The position numbers were made by a program, and so were the translations under genes. The notes below the pieces were generated by a model. The model saw nothing but the letters and a program-made list of their open reading frames with translations. It made no database searches and was not told where the DNA came from. Shown piece after piece: positions 1-8,446 of a stretch of DNA of 64,000 nt; the stretch's first letter is position 1, and the number at the start of each line of letters is the position of its first letter. The stretch comes from Streptomyces sp. BR123 (lineage in GTDB: Bacteria; Actinomycetota; Actinomycetes; Streptomycetales; Streptomycetaceae): positions 1 to 64,000 of the forward strand of contig NZ_JACBGN010000005.1 in assembly GCF_013401435.1 (NCBI RefSeq). The letters are read 5' to 3'.

Positions 1-1543
1 CTGCGGGGGCGGTGAGGGAGTCCTCGACGAGTTCCAGCATCTCGAGGAACTCGTCGACGGTGGAGAGGCGCTGGCCTGGCCGGTAGGCGGTGGCCGCCTG
101 CACCAAGTCGTCGATGTCCTCGGAGAGGCCGTCCACCAGCGAGCTGGGGCGTAGGCCCTCGCCCGCTTCGAGGCGCGTCAACAGTTCTGCCTGGCTGGCG
201 GCCGGGGCCTTGCCCGTCACCAGGAGGTAGGTGAGGACGCCGAGGCCGTAGACGTCCAGGTAGACCGGGTCGGCATTGAGGGCGGTCAGCTCGGGCGCGA
301 GGTACGGGTCGGAGCCCTCCGGCAGGTGCATCGCAGACAGCGCGGTCGGGGCGAAGCGGGTCCCGCCCTGCCCGGAGCTGCCCGCGCCGCTGCGCTGCGT
401 GGCGATCTGCCAGTCGGAGATCTGCAGGTGCGGTGAGAGCCAGGCCGCGTCCTCGCCGACGGCCTGCCCCTCGCGGCCGCGGTTGCGCGGCATCACATGC
501 ACGGAGCGGGCGGCGAGTGCCCGGTGGTGGATGCGGCTGGAGTGGGCGGAACGCATCGTCTCGGCGAGCTGCCGGACGAGGGCCATGCGGCCGAGGATGT
601 CGAGCTTCTCCCCGTACTGGAGGAGGTACTCGTCCAGGCGCAGGGTCTGCGGGTGATAGTCGAAGATCAGGGCGGGGCCCCAAGCGTGCCCGGACGGGTC
701 GTACTGCTTGAGCTGGACGACACCGGGGTGCCGGAAGCGGCGCAGGACCGCCGCCTCGCGGCGGGCGGCGCTCTCCACGGACTGCCGGATCGAGGCGTCC
801 GAGCCGCGCTCGCGCAGGTAGATGCGGACGCGGGCGACCTCGGGCAGCTCGGTGTGCTCGGCGAGGTAGTCGGCCCAGGTCTCGCCGGAGTCGAAGGCCT
901 TCCGCTTCAGCTCGTACGGCCCGACCTTGTACCGGGCGTCGCTGGGGCGGACGCCGACCCGCTCCAGGGCGGTCTTGATCTCGCGGGAGTCGATGGCGGT
1001 GATCCGCCGGCGCTCGTCGCGCGGGGGCTGGTTCAGCATCGCGACCAGCTCGGTGATCGTGTAGACGCCGTTCTCGTCGTGGGCGGGGAGCCGTACACGC
1101 AGGTCGTCGGCCGTGAAGCAGACGGCCTCGGCGACCCAGACGCGCTTGCCGTTCTGGCCGAGCAGCCCCGCCAGCTCCTTGGCCTTCTTGTTGACCAGGT
1201 GCAGCGGGTTGCCGTGAGTGACGCGGCGACCGTTGGGCGTGGTCTGGACCCAGGTGCCGTTCTCGCTGGTCAGGGAGCCGTGCCAGTTCTTCAGCTCGAT
1301 CATGCAGACGCCGCCGGGGGCGACGACGAGGAGATCGATCTCGCGGACGTGTCCGGTGTTCGCGGTGAAGGTGAAGTTCGACCAGGCCCGCCAGGGATCC
1401 GCGTCGGGCAGCTTCTCGCGGATGGACTCCAAGCCGCGGTGTTCGTGCTCGTACTCGGACTCGGTGACCGTGGTCCACCGGCCTTCCCGCATGTGCGGCC
1501 CCCGCTTCGTCGCTTCCTGCTGAGAGCTGACCGGCTCAGCCAT
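1..1543 (-). CDS. PglW-like NERD-domain/Ser-Thr kinase-like protein (3' end outside window)
   Basis: Only the first ~514 residues are visible; the gene runs off the left end. Residues ~30-140 form a NERD nuclease-related domain with Asp70 and the Glu83-Leu-Lys85-Asn-Trp signature. Residues ~205-490 have a protein-kinase layout, but key positions are changed: the ATP-binding lysine position looks like Arg240, the HRD catalytic triplet reads His340-Arg341-Ala342, and DFG reads Asp-Trp-Gln. NERD plus kinase at the N-terminus is the arrangement of PglW from Pgl/BREX type 2 phage defence and of the related kinase of methylation-associated defence systems; the family is known, the assignment to one system is inference. 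ATG at 1543 was chosen; Met18 (1492) is an alternative, and neither has a clear Shine-Dalgarno sequence. It is divergent from the nuclease/ATPase gene at 1786. No pglX/Y/Z partner is visible. Confidence 0.8.
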   Translation of the reverse strand, partial: MAEPVSSQQEATKRGPHMREGRWTTVTESEYEHEHRGLESIREKLPDADPWRAWSNFTFTANTGHVREIDLLVVAPGGVCMIELKNWHGSLTSENGTWVQTTPNGRRVTHGNPLHLVNKKAKELAGLLGQNGKRVWVAEAVCFTADDLRVRLPAHDENGVYTITELVAMLNQPPRDERRRITAIDSREIKTALERVGVRPSDARYKVGPYELKRKAFDSGETWADYLAEHTELPEVARVRIYLRERGSDASIRQSVESAARREAAVLRRFRHPGVVQLKQYDPSGHAWGPALIFDYHPQTLRLDEYLLQYGEKLDILGRMALVRQLAETMRSAHSSRIHHRALAARSVHVMPRNRGREGQAVGEDAAWLSPHLQISDWQIATQRSGAGSSGQGGTRFAPTALSAMHLPEGSDPYLAPELTALNADPVYLDVYGLGVLTYLLVTGKAPAASQAELLTRLEAGEGLRPSSLVDGLSEDIDDLVQAATAYRPGQRLSTVDEFLEMLELVEDSLTAPA

Positions 1544-1756
1544 CCGGCGGAGGGGAAGCTCTCGGCAGATCCTAACGGCGGCAGCGACATCGGGGGCAGC
1601 CGAGACGAAGCGGGCAGGGAGCTGCCGGGCGGTGGCCGCATGCGATCCGGCCACCATGGCCATGGTTCCGGCCGCGGGCCGGGGCGGTGCCACGCCGCAG
1701 ACGATGCCTTCTCTAAGATCACCGAACAGATTGCGGCCCGACGGGCTTCCCCGCGA

Positions 1757-1785
1757 GGACATGCCCCCACCCGCACGAGCTACTC
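1757..1785 (+). repeat. 29-bp inverted repeat, left copy
   Basis: These 29 bases, starting GGACATGCCCCCACC, recur exactly as the reverse complement at 6190-6218. This copy ends directly before the GTG start at 1786 of the first DUF2075 gene; the other ends next to the GTG start of its convergent paralogue. The copies therefore point inward and bracket both genes. They may be a shared leader or regulatory sequence kept from a duplication, or the ends of a mobile unit. No target-site duplication was recognised. Confidence 0.75.
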
Positions 1786-3927
1786 GTGCCCTGGGGGAAC
1801 CACCTCGTGTCCATGCTCCTGCTGAAGCTTTCGGCGCAGGATCTGCTCACCCTGCATGCGCGCCGCCACATGGTGCCGCACCTCGCTGCGCGCTGGCGGT
1901 ACTTCCGCGGCTCGGACGCCTCGCTCACGGAGCGCTCTGCCTGGGCGGAGAGTCTGATCAGCCTCGCGAACGATCTGGTCGCCGCCGACCGCGGGAACGT
2001 GGAAATGGTCGTCGAGTGCGCCGCCACCATGGACGAGTCCGACCAGCCGGAACCCCGGCTGATCGACGTCGTGCTGGTCGGCCGCCATCCGCACGAGCAC
2101 CGGCCCTCCGTGCAGCTCGTCGAATTGAAGCGCTGGTCGACGGTGACCAGGATCGAACAGGCAACCGCGGATTGGGTCCACGTGGCGGGCATGGGGGCGA
2201 AGAAGCATCCCGCGCTGCAGTTGCGCGAGTACTACGAGGCGTTCACGAGCGACAGGGGCCCCTTCAGGAACACCGAATTCGAGTGCGGGGGTTTCGCTTA
2301 CCTGCACAACGCCACGGACGACTCGGTGCGTCCGCTGATCGGCGTGGACGCGCCCACGGGCGCGTACGCACGCGTGTACACGGCTGATCGGCGGGCCCAG
2401 CTCCTCGATGACATCAGGGCGAGCTTCGACGCCGAGGGCGGCGCGGCCGAGGCCGTGACCATGTTGGAGACCATGGGGCTGCGCAACACACCGCTGCTCG
2501 ATGCGATGAACTGGTCCCGAGGCGATGACACCGTCTTCGTCCTCCGCGGGCGCCAGAAGGTGGTCGCGGACCAGATCCTCGAAGCGGCGGCCAAGGTACT
2601 GCCCGACCCGGAGCATCCCGCGCTGGTCCCCGACGAGAGGCGTGTGGTCTTCCTTGTCACAGGTGGTGCCGGTACCGGCAAGAGCGCCATCGGCCTGCAG
2701 GTCAAGGCGCAGCTCGAGGCGCAGGGGCGCACCGTGAAGTACGCCAGCGGGAGCAGGGCCTTCAACGCGGCCATTCAGGAGCACGTCGGATACGGGGACA
2801 AGCAGTTCAGGGAGACGTTCACCTACTTCAGCAACTTCGTGGACACCTCGGTGCCCCCGGTGGACGTGCTGATCTGCGACGAGGCGCATCGACTGCGGGA
2901 TCGCTCGACGAACCGGTTCTGGACGCCGGAGCAGCGGGAGATCTGGGGGAAGGGACCGCAGGTGGACGAGCTCCTCGATGCGTCACGCCTGACGGTGTTC
3001 TTCCTGGACGAAGGCCAGTCCGTGCGTCCGAAGGAAGTCGGAACCGTCGCGCTGATCAAGGATGCGGCCGTGCGCCGCGGGGCCGACCTGCTCGAATACG
3101 GACTGCGCGAGCAGTTCCGCTGTGGTGGCAGTGGCTCGTACATCAGCTGGGTGCGCGAAGTCCTGGGCGTGACGGACAAGAAGCCGGAGCCCTGGAGGCC
3201 GGACGGACTGATGCACGTCGAGGTGGCGGAGACCCCGGAGGAGCTCGAACGGATCATCCTGACGGAAGCCGGGGCCGGCGCGTCCGCACGCATGGTGGCG
3301 GGGTACTGCTGGCCCTGGACGGAGCCCGTGGGCGAGGAGAAGCGTCTGGAGGCCGATGTCCGCATCGGGGACTGGCACCGGCCGTGGAACGCGAAGAGCG
3401 AGAGCTACTGCGCGGGCGGGGTGCCGCCGTCGGACATCTGGTCCGTCCACCCCAAGGGCCTCGGCCAGATCGGCTGCGTCTACACGGCGCAGGGCCTGGA
3501 GTGGGACTGGTGCGGGGTGATCATGGGCGATGACATGGTGCGCCGTGGCGATCAGTGGGTGTTCCAGCGCGGAAAGGAGCGGAAGGAAGGCCCAAATTCG
3601 GACATCAAGCGTGTTGATGTGCCGGGTTCGCTGGACCCGAAGGTCAGCGCGTCGAGTGTGGCCGACGACGAATTCGCGCGGCTGGTCCGACAGGCGTACC
3701 ACGTGCTGTTGACCCGGGCGAGCCGTGCGACGGTGCTGTACTCCACGGACGAGGAAACCCGCAGGTATCTGAAGAAACTGGTGGGTCGGGTGGAGATCCA
3801 CGGGCTTCGACCCACTTGGTTCAACCTTCCGAAGGAAGCGCGCACACCGCACCTGCCGCGCGCCAACGGGAGGCGCAACAAGCGCAAGCGGGGAAAGTCG
3901 TCGGGCTCCGATCTCCGGCTGTTCTGA
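1786..3927 (+). CDS. Nuclease-like/DUF2075 P-loop ATPase (putative helicase) fusion
   Basis: Predicted 713 residues. The N-terminal ~250 residues carry a PD-(D/E)XK-like pattern, an aspartate in IDVVLVG (~residue 92) followed by VELKRW (~residue 113). The rest is a DUF2075 superfamily-1-like ATPase with Walker A GGAGTGKSA (~293-301) and Walker B LICDEAHR (~361-368). A late motif, YTAQGLEWDW, resembles helicase motif V/VI of UvrD-like enzymes. A basic Arg/Lys-rich tail ends the protein. DUF2075 proteins are nucleoside triphosphatases of poorly known role, often near defence genes; a nuclease-helicase acting on foreign DNA is inference. GTG at 1786 is the likely start, because the 29-bp repeat before it is not open in this frame from any start codon. 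The convergent gene at 4306-6188 is a paralogue. Confidence 0.82.
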   Translation: MPWGNHLVSMLLLKLSAQDLLTLHARRHMVPHLAARWRYFRGSDASLTERSAWAESLISLANDLVAADRGNVEMVVECAATMDESDQPEPRLIDVVLVGRHPHEHRPSVQLVELKRWSTVTRIEQATADWVHVAGMGAKKHPALQLREYYEAFTSDRGPFRNTEFECGGFAYLHNATDDSVRPLIGVDAPTGAYARVYTADRRAQLLDDIRASFDAEGGAAEAVTMLETMGLRNTPLLDAMNWSRGDDTVFVLRGRQKVVADQILEAAAKVLPDPEHPALVPDERRVVFLVTGGAGTGKSAIGLQVKAQLEAQGRTVKYASGSRAFNAAIQEHVGYGDKQFRETFTYFSNFVDTSVPPVDVLICDEAHRLRDRSTNRFWTPEQREIWGKGPQVDELLDASRLTVFFLDEGQSVRPKEVGTVALIKDAAVRRGADLLEYGLREQFRCGGSGSYISWVREVLGVTDKKPEPWRPDGLMHVEVAETPEELERIILTEAGAGASARMVAGYCWPWTEPVGEEKRLEADVRIGDWHRPWNAKSESYCAGGVPPSDIWSVHPKGLGQIGCVYTAQGLEWDWCGVIMGDDMVRRGDQWVFQRGKERKEGPNSDIKRVDVPGSLDPKVSASSVADDEFARLVRQAYHVLLTRASRATVLYSTDEETRRYLKKLVGRVEIHGLRPTWFNLPKEARTPHLPRANGRRNKRKRGKSSGSDLRLF

Positions 3928-3946
3928 CAGCGGACCGGGCCGTGGG

Positions 3947-3971
3947 GTGGCGGGCTCTCCGGGCCCGCCAC
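3947..3971 (+). terminator. Intrinsic terminator-like hairpin after the DUF2075 gene
   Basis: A 9-bp perfect inverted repeat (GTGGCGGGC, 3947-3955, with its complement at 3963-3971) and a 7-nt loop lie 20 bp after the stop codon at 3927. There is no long T-run, which is usual for high-GC actinobacterial terminators. Confidence 0.6.
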
Positions 3972-3979
3972 TTACCTGC

Positions 3980-4108
3980 TCAGAAGAACAGGTCTGCCAC
4001 CGCGGTCAGTGCCGTCACCAGAAGACTGGAGACGACTCCGGCAGCGATGTCGATCAGGATTCCGCGAATCCGCTCACGACGCGCAGGCTTGCACTCGACG
4101 GGGGTCAT
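3980..4108 (-). CDS. Possible 42-residue membrane peptide
   Basis: A short reading frame begins MTPVECKPARRERIRG, continues as a hydrophobic helix (about residues 16-40, rich in Ile, Ala, Val and Leu) and ends DLFF. A GGAG motif sits 8 nt upstream of the ATG at 4108. A basic N-terminus followed by one hydrophobic helix is typical of small single-pass proteins, including type I toxins, but I recognise no family. It lies between two convergent nuclease/ATPase genes and overlaps, in another frame, the end of a longer small ORF at 4074-4280. Coding status is inferred from composition and the ribosome-binding site only. Confidence 0.35.
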   Translation of the reverse strand: MTPVECKPARRERIRGILIDIAAGVVSSLLVTALTAVADLFF

Positions 4109-4280
4109 ACGGCCACTCCAGGTTGTGAGTTCGGAATGGCAGGGGGCGCCCTACCGGGCAGCCACGCTCGCGTCGTGTGTCGCCACACGACGGGCACAAC
4201 CATTCGTCACCGACAGCCTGTTCGGCCTCTTGCATGAACCGCAGCCTCGTACCCTCCGGGAAGGTGCGCAGCGGGATCAT
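4074..4280 (-). CDS. Small hypothetical protein with a Cys-Pro-Ser-Cys motif
   Basis: A 68-residue frame from ATG at 4280. It contains WLCPSCGDTRRERGC in mid-protein, a possible single zinc knuckle. No family is recognised and no convincing ribosome-binding site is visible. It shares 35 bp with the membrane-peptide frame at 3980-4108. It may be a real two-gene small operon downstream of nothing in particular, or chance. Confidence is low. Confidence 0.25.
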   Translation of the reverse strand: MIPLRTFPEGTRLRFMQEAEQAVGDEWLCPSCGDTRRERGCPVGRPLPFRTHNLEWPYDPRRVQACAS

Positions 4281-4305
4281 GCTATCCGCTGACCGCGGCT
4301 GTGGC

Positions 4306-6188
4306 TCAAGGAATAAGCGAACGGAGCTTCTCGCGTGTTTCAGGGTCCGTCGAGTAGACGACCGTTCCGATCATGCCGCGGGTCAGGAGTACCTTGTACG
4401 TGTTGCGGATCAGGCGGTCGATGTCCTCGTCAGGCGTCGCCTTCGTGAAGGAGGGGTCCTTCGAGGCGGTGCGGTCGACCACCCAGCGGTCTGTCCGCCA
4501 GACCAGGTCCGGGGCCATGATCACGCCCGACCAGTCGTACTCGAAGCCCTGGGCAGTGTAGACACAGCCGACCTGGCCGAAGCCCGCGGGATCAGTGGCC
4601 CAGAGCGGAGCCGGCGGTGCGCCCAGCAGGGATCGGTCCCCGTACAGGTTCCACGGCTTCGACCAGTCGCCGATGACCACGTCCGCGGGCAGCGCCGTCA
4701 TCGCCGGAGTGATCTTGGTGGTCCACTTCCAGCAGTAGCCGGCGGAAAGCCGGGCGCCGTACCCCTGGGCACGCTTGTCACCGAGGAAGTCCTCCAGTTC
4801 CTGCGGGCTGTCCACCGTCAGCAGCTGCACCTTGCCGTCCGGCTCCCACACGACCGGTCCCTCGCCCTCCAGGCCCAGGAGACCGGTCACCCAGAGCACG
4901 TACGCGTCGCTGCCTCCGCACCGGAACTGGCTGTCCAGCTCCACCAGTGTGAAGTCCACTTCCTGCTCGGCCGCGACCCGCCGGATCTGCTCAACGGTGC
5001 CCATCTCGCCGGGACGCACCACTTGGTGCTGGTCGAGGAGGAACACCGGGACCCGGGCCGCGTCGATCAGCTCCGCCACCTGCGGGCGTCCGGTGCGCAG
5101 GGCGGCCTTCGTGTAGCGGTTGGCGGAGGTCTTGCGGAGCCGTGTGCCTCGTCGCACACGAGCACGTCGATGTCGTTGGGCTCGGCCTCCATGAAGCTGT
5201 TGAAGTAGCGGAACAGACGCTGGACCTCGGGCTTGCGGGCGCCCGCGACCTTGCGCATGGTCTTCGTGAACGACTGCGAGCCGGTGGCGTGGAGGGCAGA
5301 CACACCGCGCCGGTACAGGTCGCCGAGTACGGACAGGGCGATCACGCTCTTGCCGGACCCGGGCCCGCCGGTCACAACGACGACCTGCTTGCGGTTGGAC
5401 CGGTGGGCCTTGCGGACTGCGGCCATCACCGTCTCGTAGGCGAGCCGCTGCTCGTCCAGCAGCACGAACTGCTCCCGGTTGCGGACCTCGTCGGCGGCCA
5501 CGGCCATCAGTTGCCTGGACGGTCGCACCCTGGCCTGCAGGAGGTCGTCGGCGGCGGCAGCGCCCGGCTTGGCGGCCAGCCTCGAACGCAGGTAGTCGAG
5601 GAACGCACCGCGCTGGTCGGCGGTGTACATGCGGCCGCGGTGGTCCTCTTCGACCTCTCGCAGCCCGGCGACCCTGGCCTCCGCTGCATTGTGCAGGAAG
5701 GCCACCCCCGTGACGGAGTCGGGGTTCTGCTCGAGAGCCCCGTTGAATGAGACAAGGTAGTCGCAGTAGCCCCGCACCTGCTCGATGGGGTTCAGTACCG
5801 GCTCGCGGTAGGAGGGGACGCTGCACCGCAGCGGATCCTCGTCCACTGGTTGAGCCTCGGTCCACTGTTTGAGTTCCACGACGACGTACGACGGCTCGCC
5901 GGAAACCGGATGCACCCCGGCCAGTATCACGTCCGCGCGCTTGCTCGTCAGCGGCAGCCCGTACTCCACCAGCATTTCGACCTCACCGAGACCCGCTTCG
6001 ACCAGAGCGTGGGTGAGCGCGGGGATGCTCCGCTCCCAGGAGCGAACCTCCGCAGCGTGCGGCTTGTGGCCGTGCCTGTGGAGGAAGTTCTCGCTCAGCA
6101 GCTCCGCCAGCCGCCCCTCGAGGCGAGTGCGGTTGGCCAAGGACGCCGCGGACTCACGGAACAGCAAGAAATCGCCCCCAGGCAGCAC
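4306..6188 (-). pseudogene. Second nuclease-like/DUF2075 ATPase gene, interrupted by a -1 frameshift
   Basis: Paralogue of the gene at 1786, transcribed towards it. The first part (GTG at 6188 to about 5142) encodes a nuclease-like domain with RADVILAG...VVVELKQW (~residues 85-107), then Walker A TGGPGSGKS (~271) and Walker B VLVCDEAH (~345). Directly after CDEAH the frame breaks. Homology resumes one frame over (RLRKTSANRY onward) and runs to the stop at 4306. One missing base near 5141-5143 explains it: adding one gives exactly 628 codons, close to the intact paralogue's length, and restores the DEAHRL motif seen there. It is either a fresh inactivating mutation or a sequencing error. The start is fixed by an in-frame stop upstream with no other start codon between. 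Confidence 0.78.
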
Positions 6189-6189
6189 G

Positions 6190-6218
6190 GAGTAGCTCGT
6201 GCGGGTGGGGGCATGTCC
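6190..6218 (-). repeat. 29-bp inverted repeat, right copy
   Basis: Exact reverse complement of 1757-1785, lying directly upstream of the GTG start at 6188 of the frameshifted DUF2075 gene. Similarity continues a few bases past the 29 (both copies then have GTGC, a small indel and CCTGGGGG), running into the coding start of each gene. Confidence 0.75.
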
Positions 6219-6294
6219 TTCGGTTCCACGTGAAGTGGGGCGGAAGCCCGGCGGGCCGCTGAGATTGTCCTTGTCATCTTATGACAGCGCGTGA

Positions 6295-6720
6295 TCAAGC
6301 TGCGGCAGTCTTTGGGGGTTCTCGCGCGGGGCTGCCGCGGCGCGCTCGCGCGCCTGCGTTTCCCGTTGCCTTCAGGACGTCCGTGCATTCGGACAGGGAA
6401 ATGTCCGTGGCGTGGCTCAGGTCGCTCGGGAAGTGATCCACCAGCCAGTCGGCGGTCTGCGCCGGGGCGGGGTGGGCTACCGAGCATGCTTCGAGATGGG
6501 CTGCGGCCAGCCTGGCCACCACATCGCCGGTGATCCGTCCGAGCCGTCGATCTTCCCGTACGCCCGGGCGAGCGCTTGATCGCGGACCCTGCCAGCCCCG
6601 ACGGCTTCCGCCGCCCTCGCGGTCTCCGCCAGCGTGCGCAGTGCGGATGCCGCCTCTGCGGCCTGGCGAACGGCCACTGTTGGCTCTTCGTCCGGCAGCA
6701 GGCTCAGCTGCTGGTGAGAG
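6295..6720 (-). pseudogene. Decayed gene of unknown function
   Basis: This ~1 kb stretch between 6189 and 7176 has no intact gene. On the minus strand a coding-like segment (SLLPDEEPTVAVRQAAEAAS..., about 6720-6550) breaks near 6535 and continues in another frame as GRITGDVVARLAAAHLEACS to a stop at 6295. The two halves have the alanine-rich helical composition of a real protein and read as one gene with a frameshift. I do not recognise the family. Upstream, 6720-6840 is also out of frame. Confidence 0.35.
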
Positions 6721-6936
6721 CCACGGCCGGCCACGGAGAAGCGGCGGTGACTCGTGACGCTCGTATGACGCTCAGGGCCCGGACGAGGTTGTCCGGGGAG
6801 TTGGTAAACCGCCCCTGACCAGCAGTTTTTCTTGGGTCGCCCCCTGTGACGGGTAAACGATGACCCATCATGTCGAGTGCGTCGCGATCCTTGAGCCTGC
6901 CGAAAAGGGCCGCTGACCTGCCGTTTCTTCAAGTGT

Positions 6937-6963
6937 GTGTTATGGGCGTTACATGCGTTACAT
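6937..6963. promoter_or_regulatory. Three-copy 9-bp tandem repeat, possible operator
   Basis: Contiguous 9-bp units read GTGTTATGG, GCGTTACAT, GCGTTACAT; the last two are identical. They lie about 215 bp upstream of the isochorismatase-like gene that opens the 7.2-15.9 kb operon, in non-coding sequence. A related 9-bp-period repeat precedes the LAL regulator at 24829. Operator function is inference. Confidence 0.4.
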
Positions 6964-7176
6964 GGGGACGGGGGCGCGGAGCCGGTCTGTCCTGCCGAAC
7001 CGGAGTGTCCTTCGGTCTCGGTGGCGGTGATCAGCGCCTGAGGACTGGTTGTGCGCTGTCGTGCCAACCCCTGGGCGCAGAAGGTCAACGCGGTCGGTCG
7101 GGTCGCTCGTAGCTTGAAGAAGTGCCGAGCCGCGGAGGCGGTGGGCACGTTACCGACGGCTTCGAAAGGACCCCTC

Positions 7177-7839
7177 ATGTTCGACATCGACAAGGTGCAG
7201 GCGGCTCCGAGCAAGGACCTGCTCACGCCCGACAACTCGGTCATGCTTTTCGTTGACCACCAGCCGCAGATGTTCTTCGGCGCCGGCAGCGGCGACCGTG
7301 CCGCGGTCATCAACAGCACCGTGGGTCTCGCCAAGGCGGCTCAGGTGTTCGATGTTCCGGCCGTCCTGACGACGGTCGCCGCCGAGTCGTTCTCCGGCCC
7401 TTTGCTGCCGCAGCTCGCCGAGGTGTTCCCCAAGCACGAGATCATCGACCGCACCACCATGAACGCCTGGGAGGACGAGGCGCTCGTTGCGGCGGTCAAG
7501 GCGACCGGGCGCAAGAAGATCATCCTGTCGGGTCTGTGGACCGAGGTCTGCCTGGTGCTGCCCGCGCTCTCGGCCCTTGAGCAGGGTTACGAGGTGTACG
7601 TCGTCGCCGACGCCTCCGCCGGCGTGACCCCGGCCGCCCACGAGCACGCGCTGCAGCGGATGATCGCCGCCGGAGCGGTGCCGGTGACCTGGGTCCAGGT
7701 GCTGCTGGAGCTCCAGCGCGACTGGGCGCGCCAGGAGACGTACGTCCCGGTCACGGAGATCGTCAAGGCCCACGCGGGCGCGTACGGCCTGGGTGTCGTG
7801 TACGCGCAGAGCGTCATCGGCGCGCACGCGGCCGGCTGA
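7177..7839 (+). CDS. Isochorismatase-family cysteine hydrolase (YcaC-like)
   Basis: 220 residues. The fold's markers are present: Asp27 in LFVDHQPQMF, a lysine pair near residues 113-114 (GRKKIIL) and the nucleophilic cysteine Cys125 in GLWTEVCL. These form the Asp-Lys-Cys triad of isochorismatase-like hydrolases. The overall pattern (VDHQPQMFFG, WTEVCL, then a long C-terminal region) fits the YcaC subgroup, whose substrates are mostly unknown; a small amide or imide is the usual guess. The start follows a GAAAGGA ribosome-binding site at 7164-7170. It is the first gene of a long same-strand operon; DoxX follows after 5 bp. The tandem repeat at 6937 may be its control site. Confidence 0.85.
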   Translation: MFDIDKVQAAPSKDLLTPDNSVMLFVDHQPQMFFGAGSGDRAAVINSTVGLAKAAQVFDVPAVLTTVAAESFSGPLLPQLAEVFPKHEIIDRTTMNAWEDEALVAAVKATGRKKIILSGLWTEVCLVLPALSALEQGYEVYVVADASAGVTPAAHEHALQRMIAAGAVPVTWVQVLLELQRDWARQETYVPVTEIVKAHAGAYGLGVVYAQSVIGAHAAG

Positions 7840-7844
7840 CCCCT

Positions 7845-8351
7845 GTGGACACCGGCATTCTGATCCTGCGTCTGCTGGTGGGACTGCTCGTCGCCGGCCA
7901 CGGTGTGCAGAAGGTCAGCTCACACCTGGGCGGCAAGGGACTCGAGGGCGGCACAGAGGAGTTCCGTGCCGATGGCTTCCGCGGCGGTGCCCTCACCGCT
8001 CTGGCGGCGGGCGGTGGTCAGATCGGTTCGGGCCTGCTGCTCGCCGCCGGCCTCCTGACCCCGCTCGCCGCGACCGGCACCATCGGGGTCATGACGGTCG
8101 CGCTCACCGTGAAATGGCGCCACGGGCTCTGGGTGCAGAACGACGGATACGAGTACCCGCTCGTCCTCGTCGGCACCGCGGCCGCCCTCGCCGCCACCGG
8201 CCCCGGCGCCTGGTCTCTGGACGCGGCCTTCGGCCTCACGCCGTACCCGCTGTGGTGGGCCGCCCTCGCGCTCGCGGCCGGTCTCGGCAGCGGACTCCTC
8301 ACCCGGCTCGTGCTGCACCGGCTCCCCGCCCCGGCGAACGCCGAGCGCTGA
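7845..8351 (+). CDS. DoxX-family membrane protein
   Basis: 168 residues with four hydrophobic segments (about 4-22, 45-70, 72-90, 105-150) and the DoxX-type opening ILRLLVGLLVAGHGVQKV, where a His and Lys follow the first helix. DoxX proteins are small inner-membrane proteins, some linked to thiosulfate or quinone oxidation or to oxidative-stress resistance; most are uncharacterised. GTG start at 7845, 5 bp after the isochorismatase-like gene, so co-translated. With Dps and a flavoprotein disulfide reductase next to it, a stress or redox role is likely, but that rests on context. Confidence 0.83.
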   Translation: MDTGILILRLLVGLLVAGHGVQKVSSHLGGKGLEGGTEEFRADGFRGGALTALAAGGGQIGSGLLLAAGLLTPLAATGTIGVMTVALTVKWRHGLWVQNDGYEYPLVLVGTAAALAATGPGAWSLDAAFGLTPYPLWWAALALAAGLGSGLLTRLVLHRLPAPANAER

Positions 8352-8446
8352 GCGCGAGCCGCGCAGATCGGGTCCGGCCGTCCGCGTACCCCCGACCGGG
8401 CGGCCGGGCCCTTCCCACCCTCTCTCCCGAACAGGAGCAGCACCCG

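Noticed and set aside
5067-5208. Programmed frameshift in the second DUF2075 gene
   Set aside because: No slippery homopolymer or downstream structure at 5135-5150; simple base loss or error is more likely.
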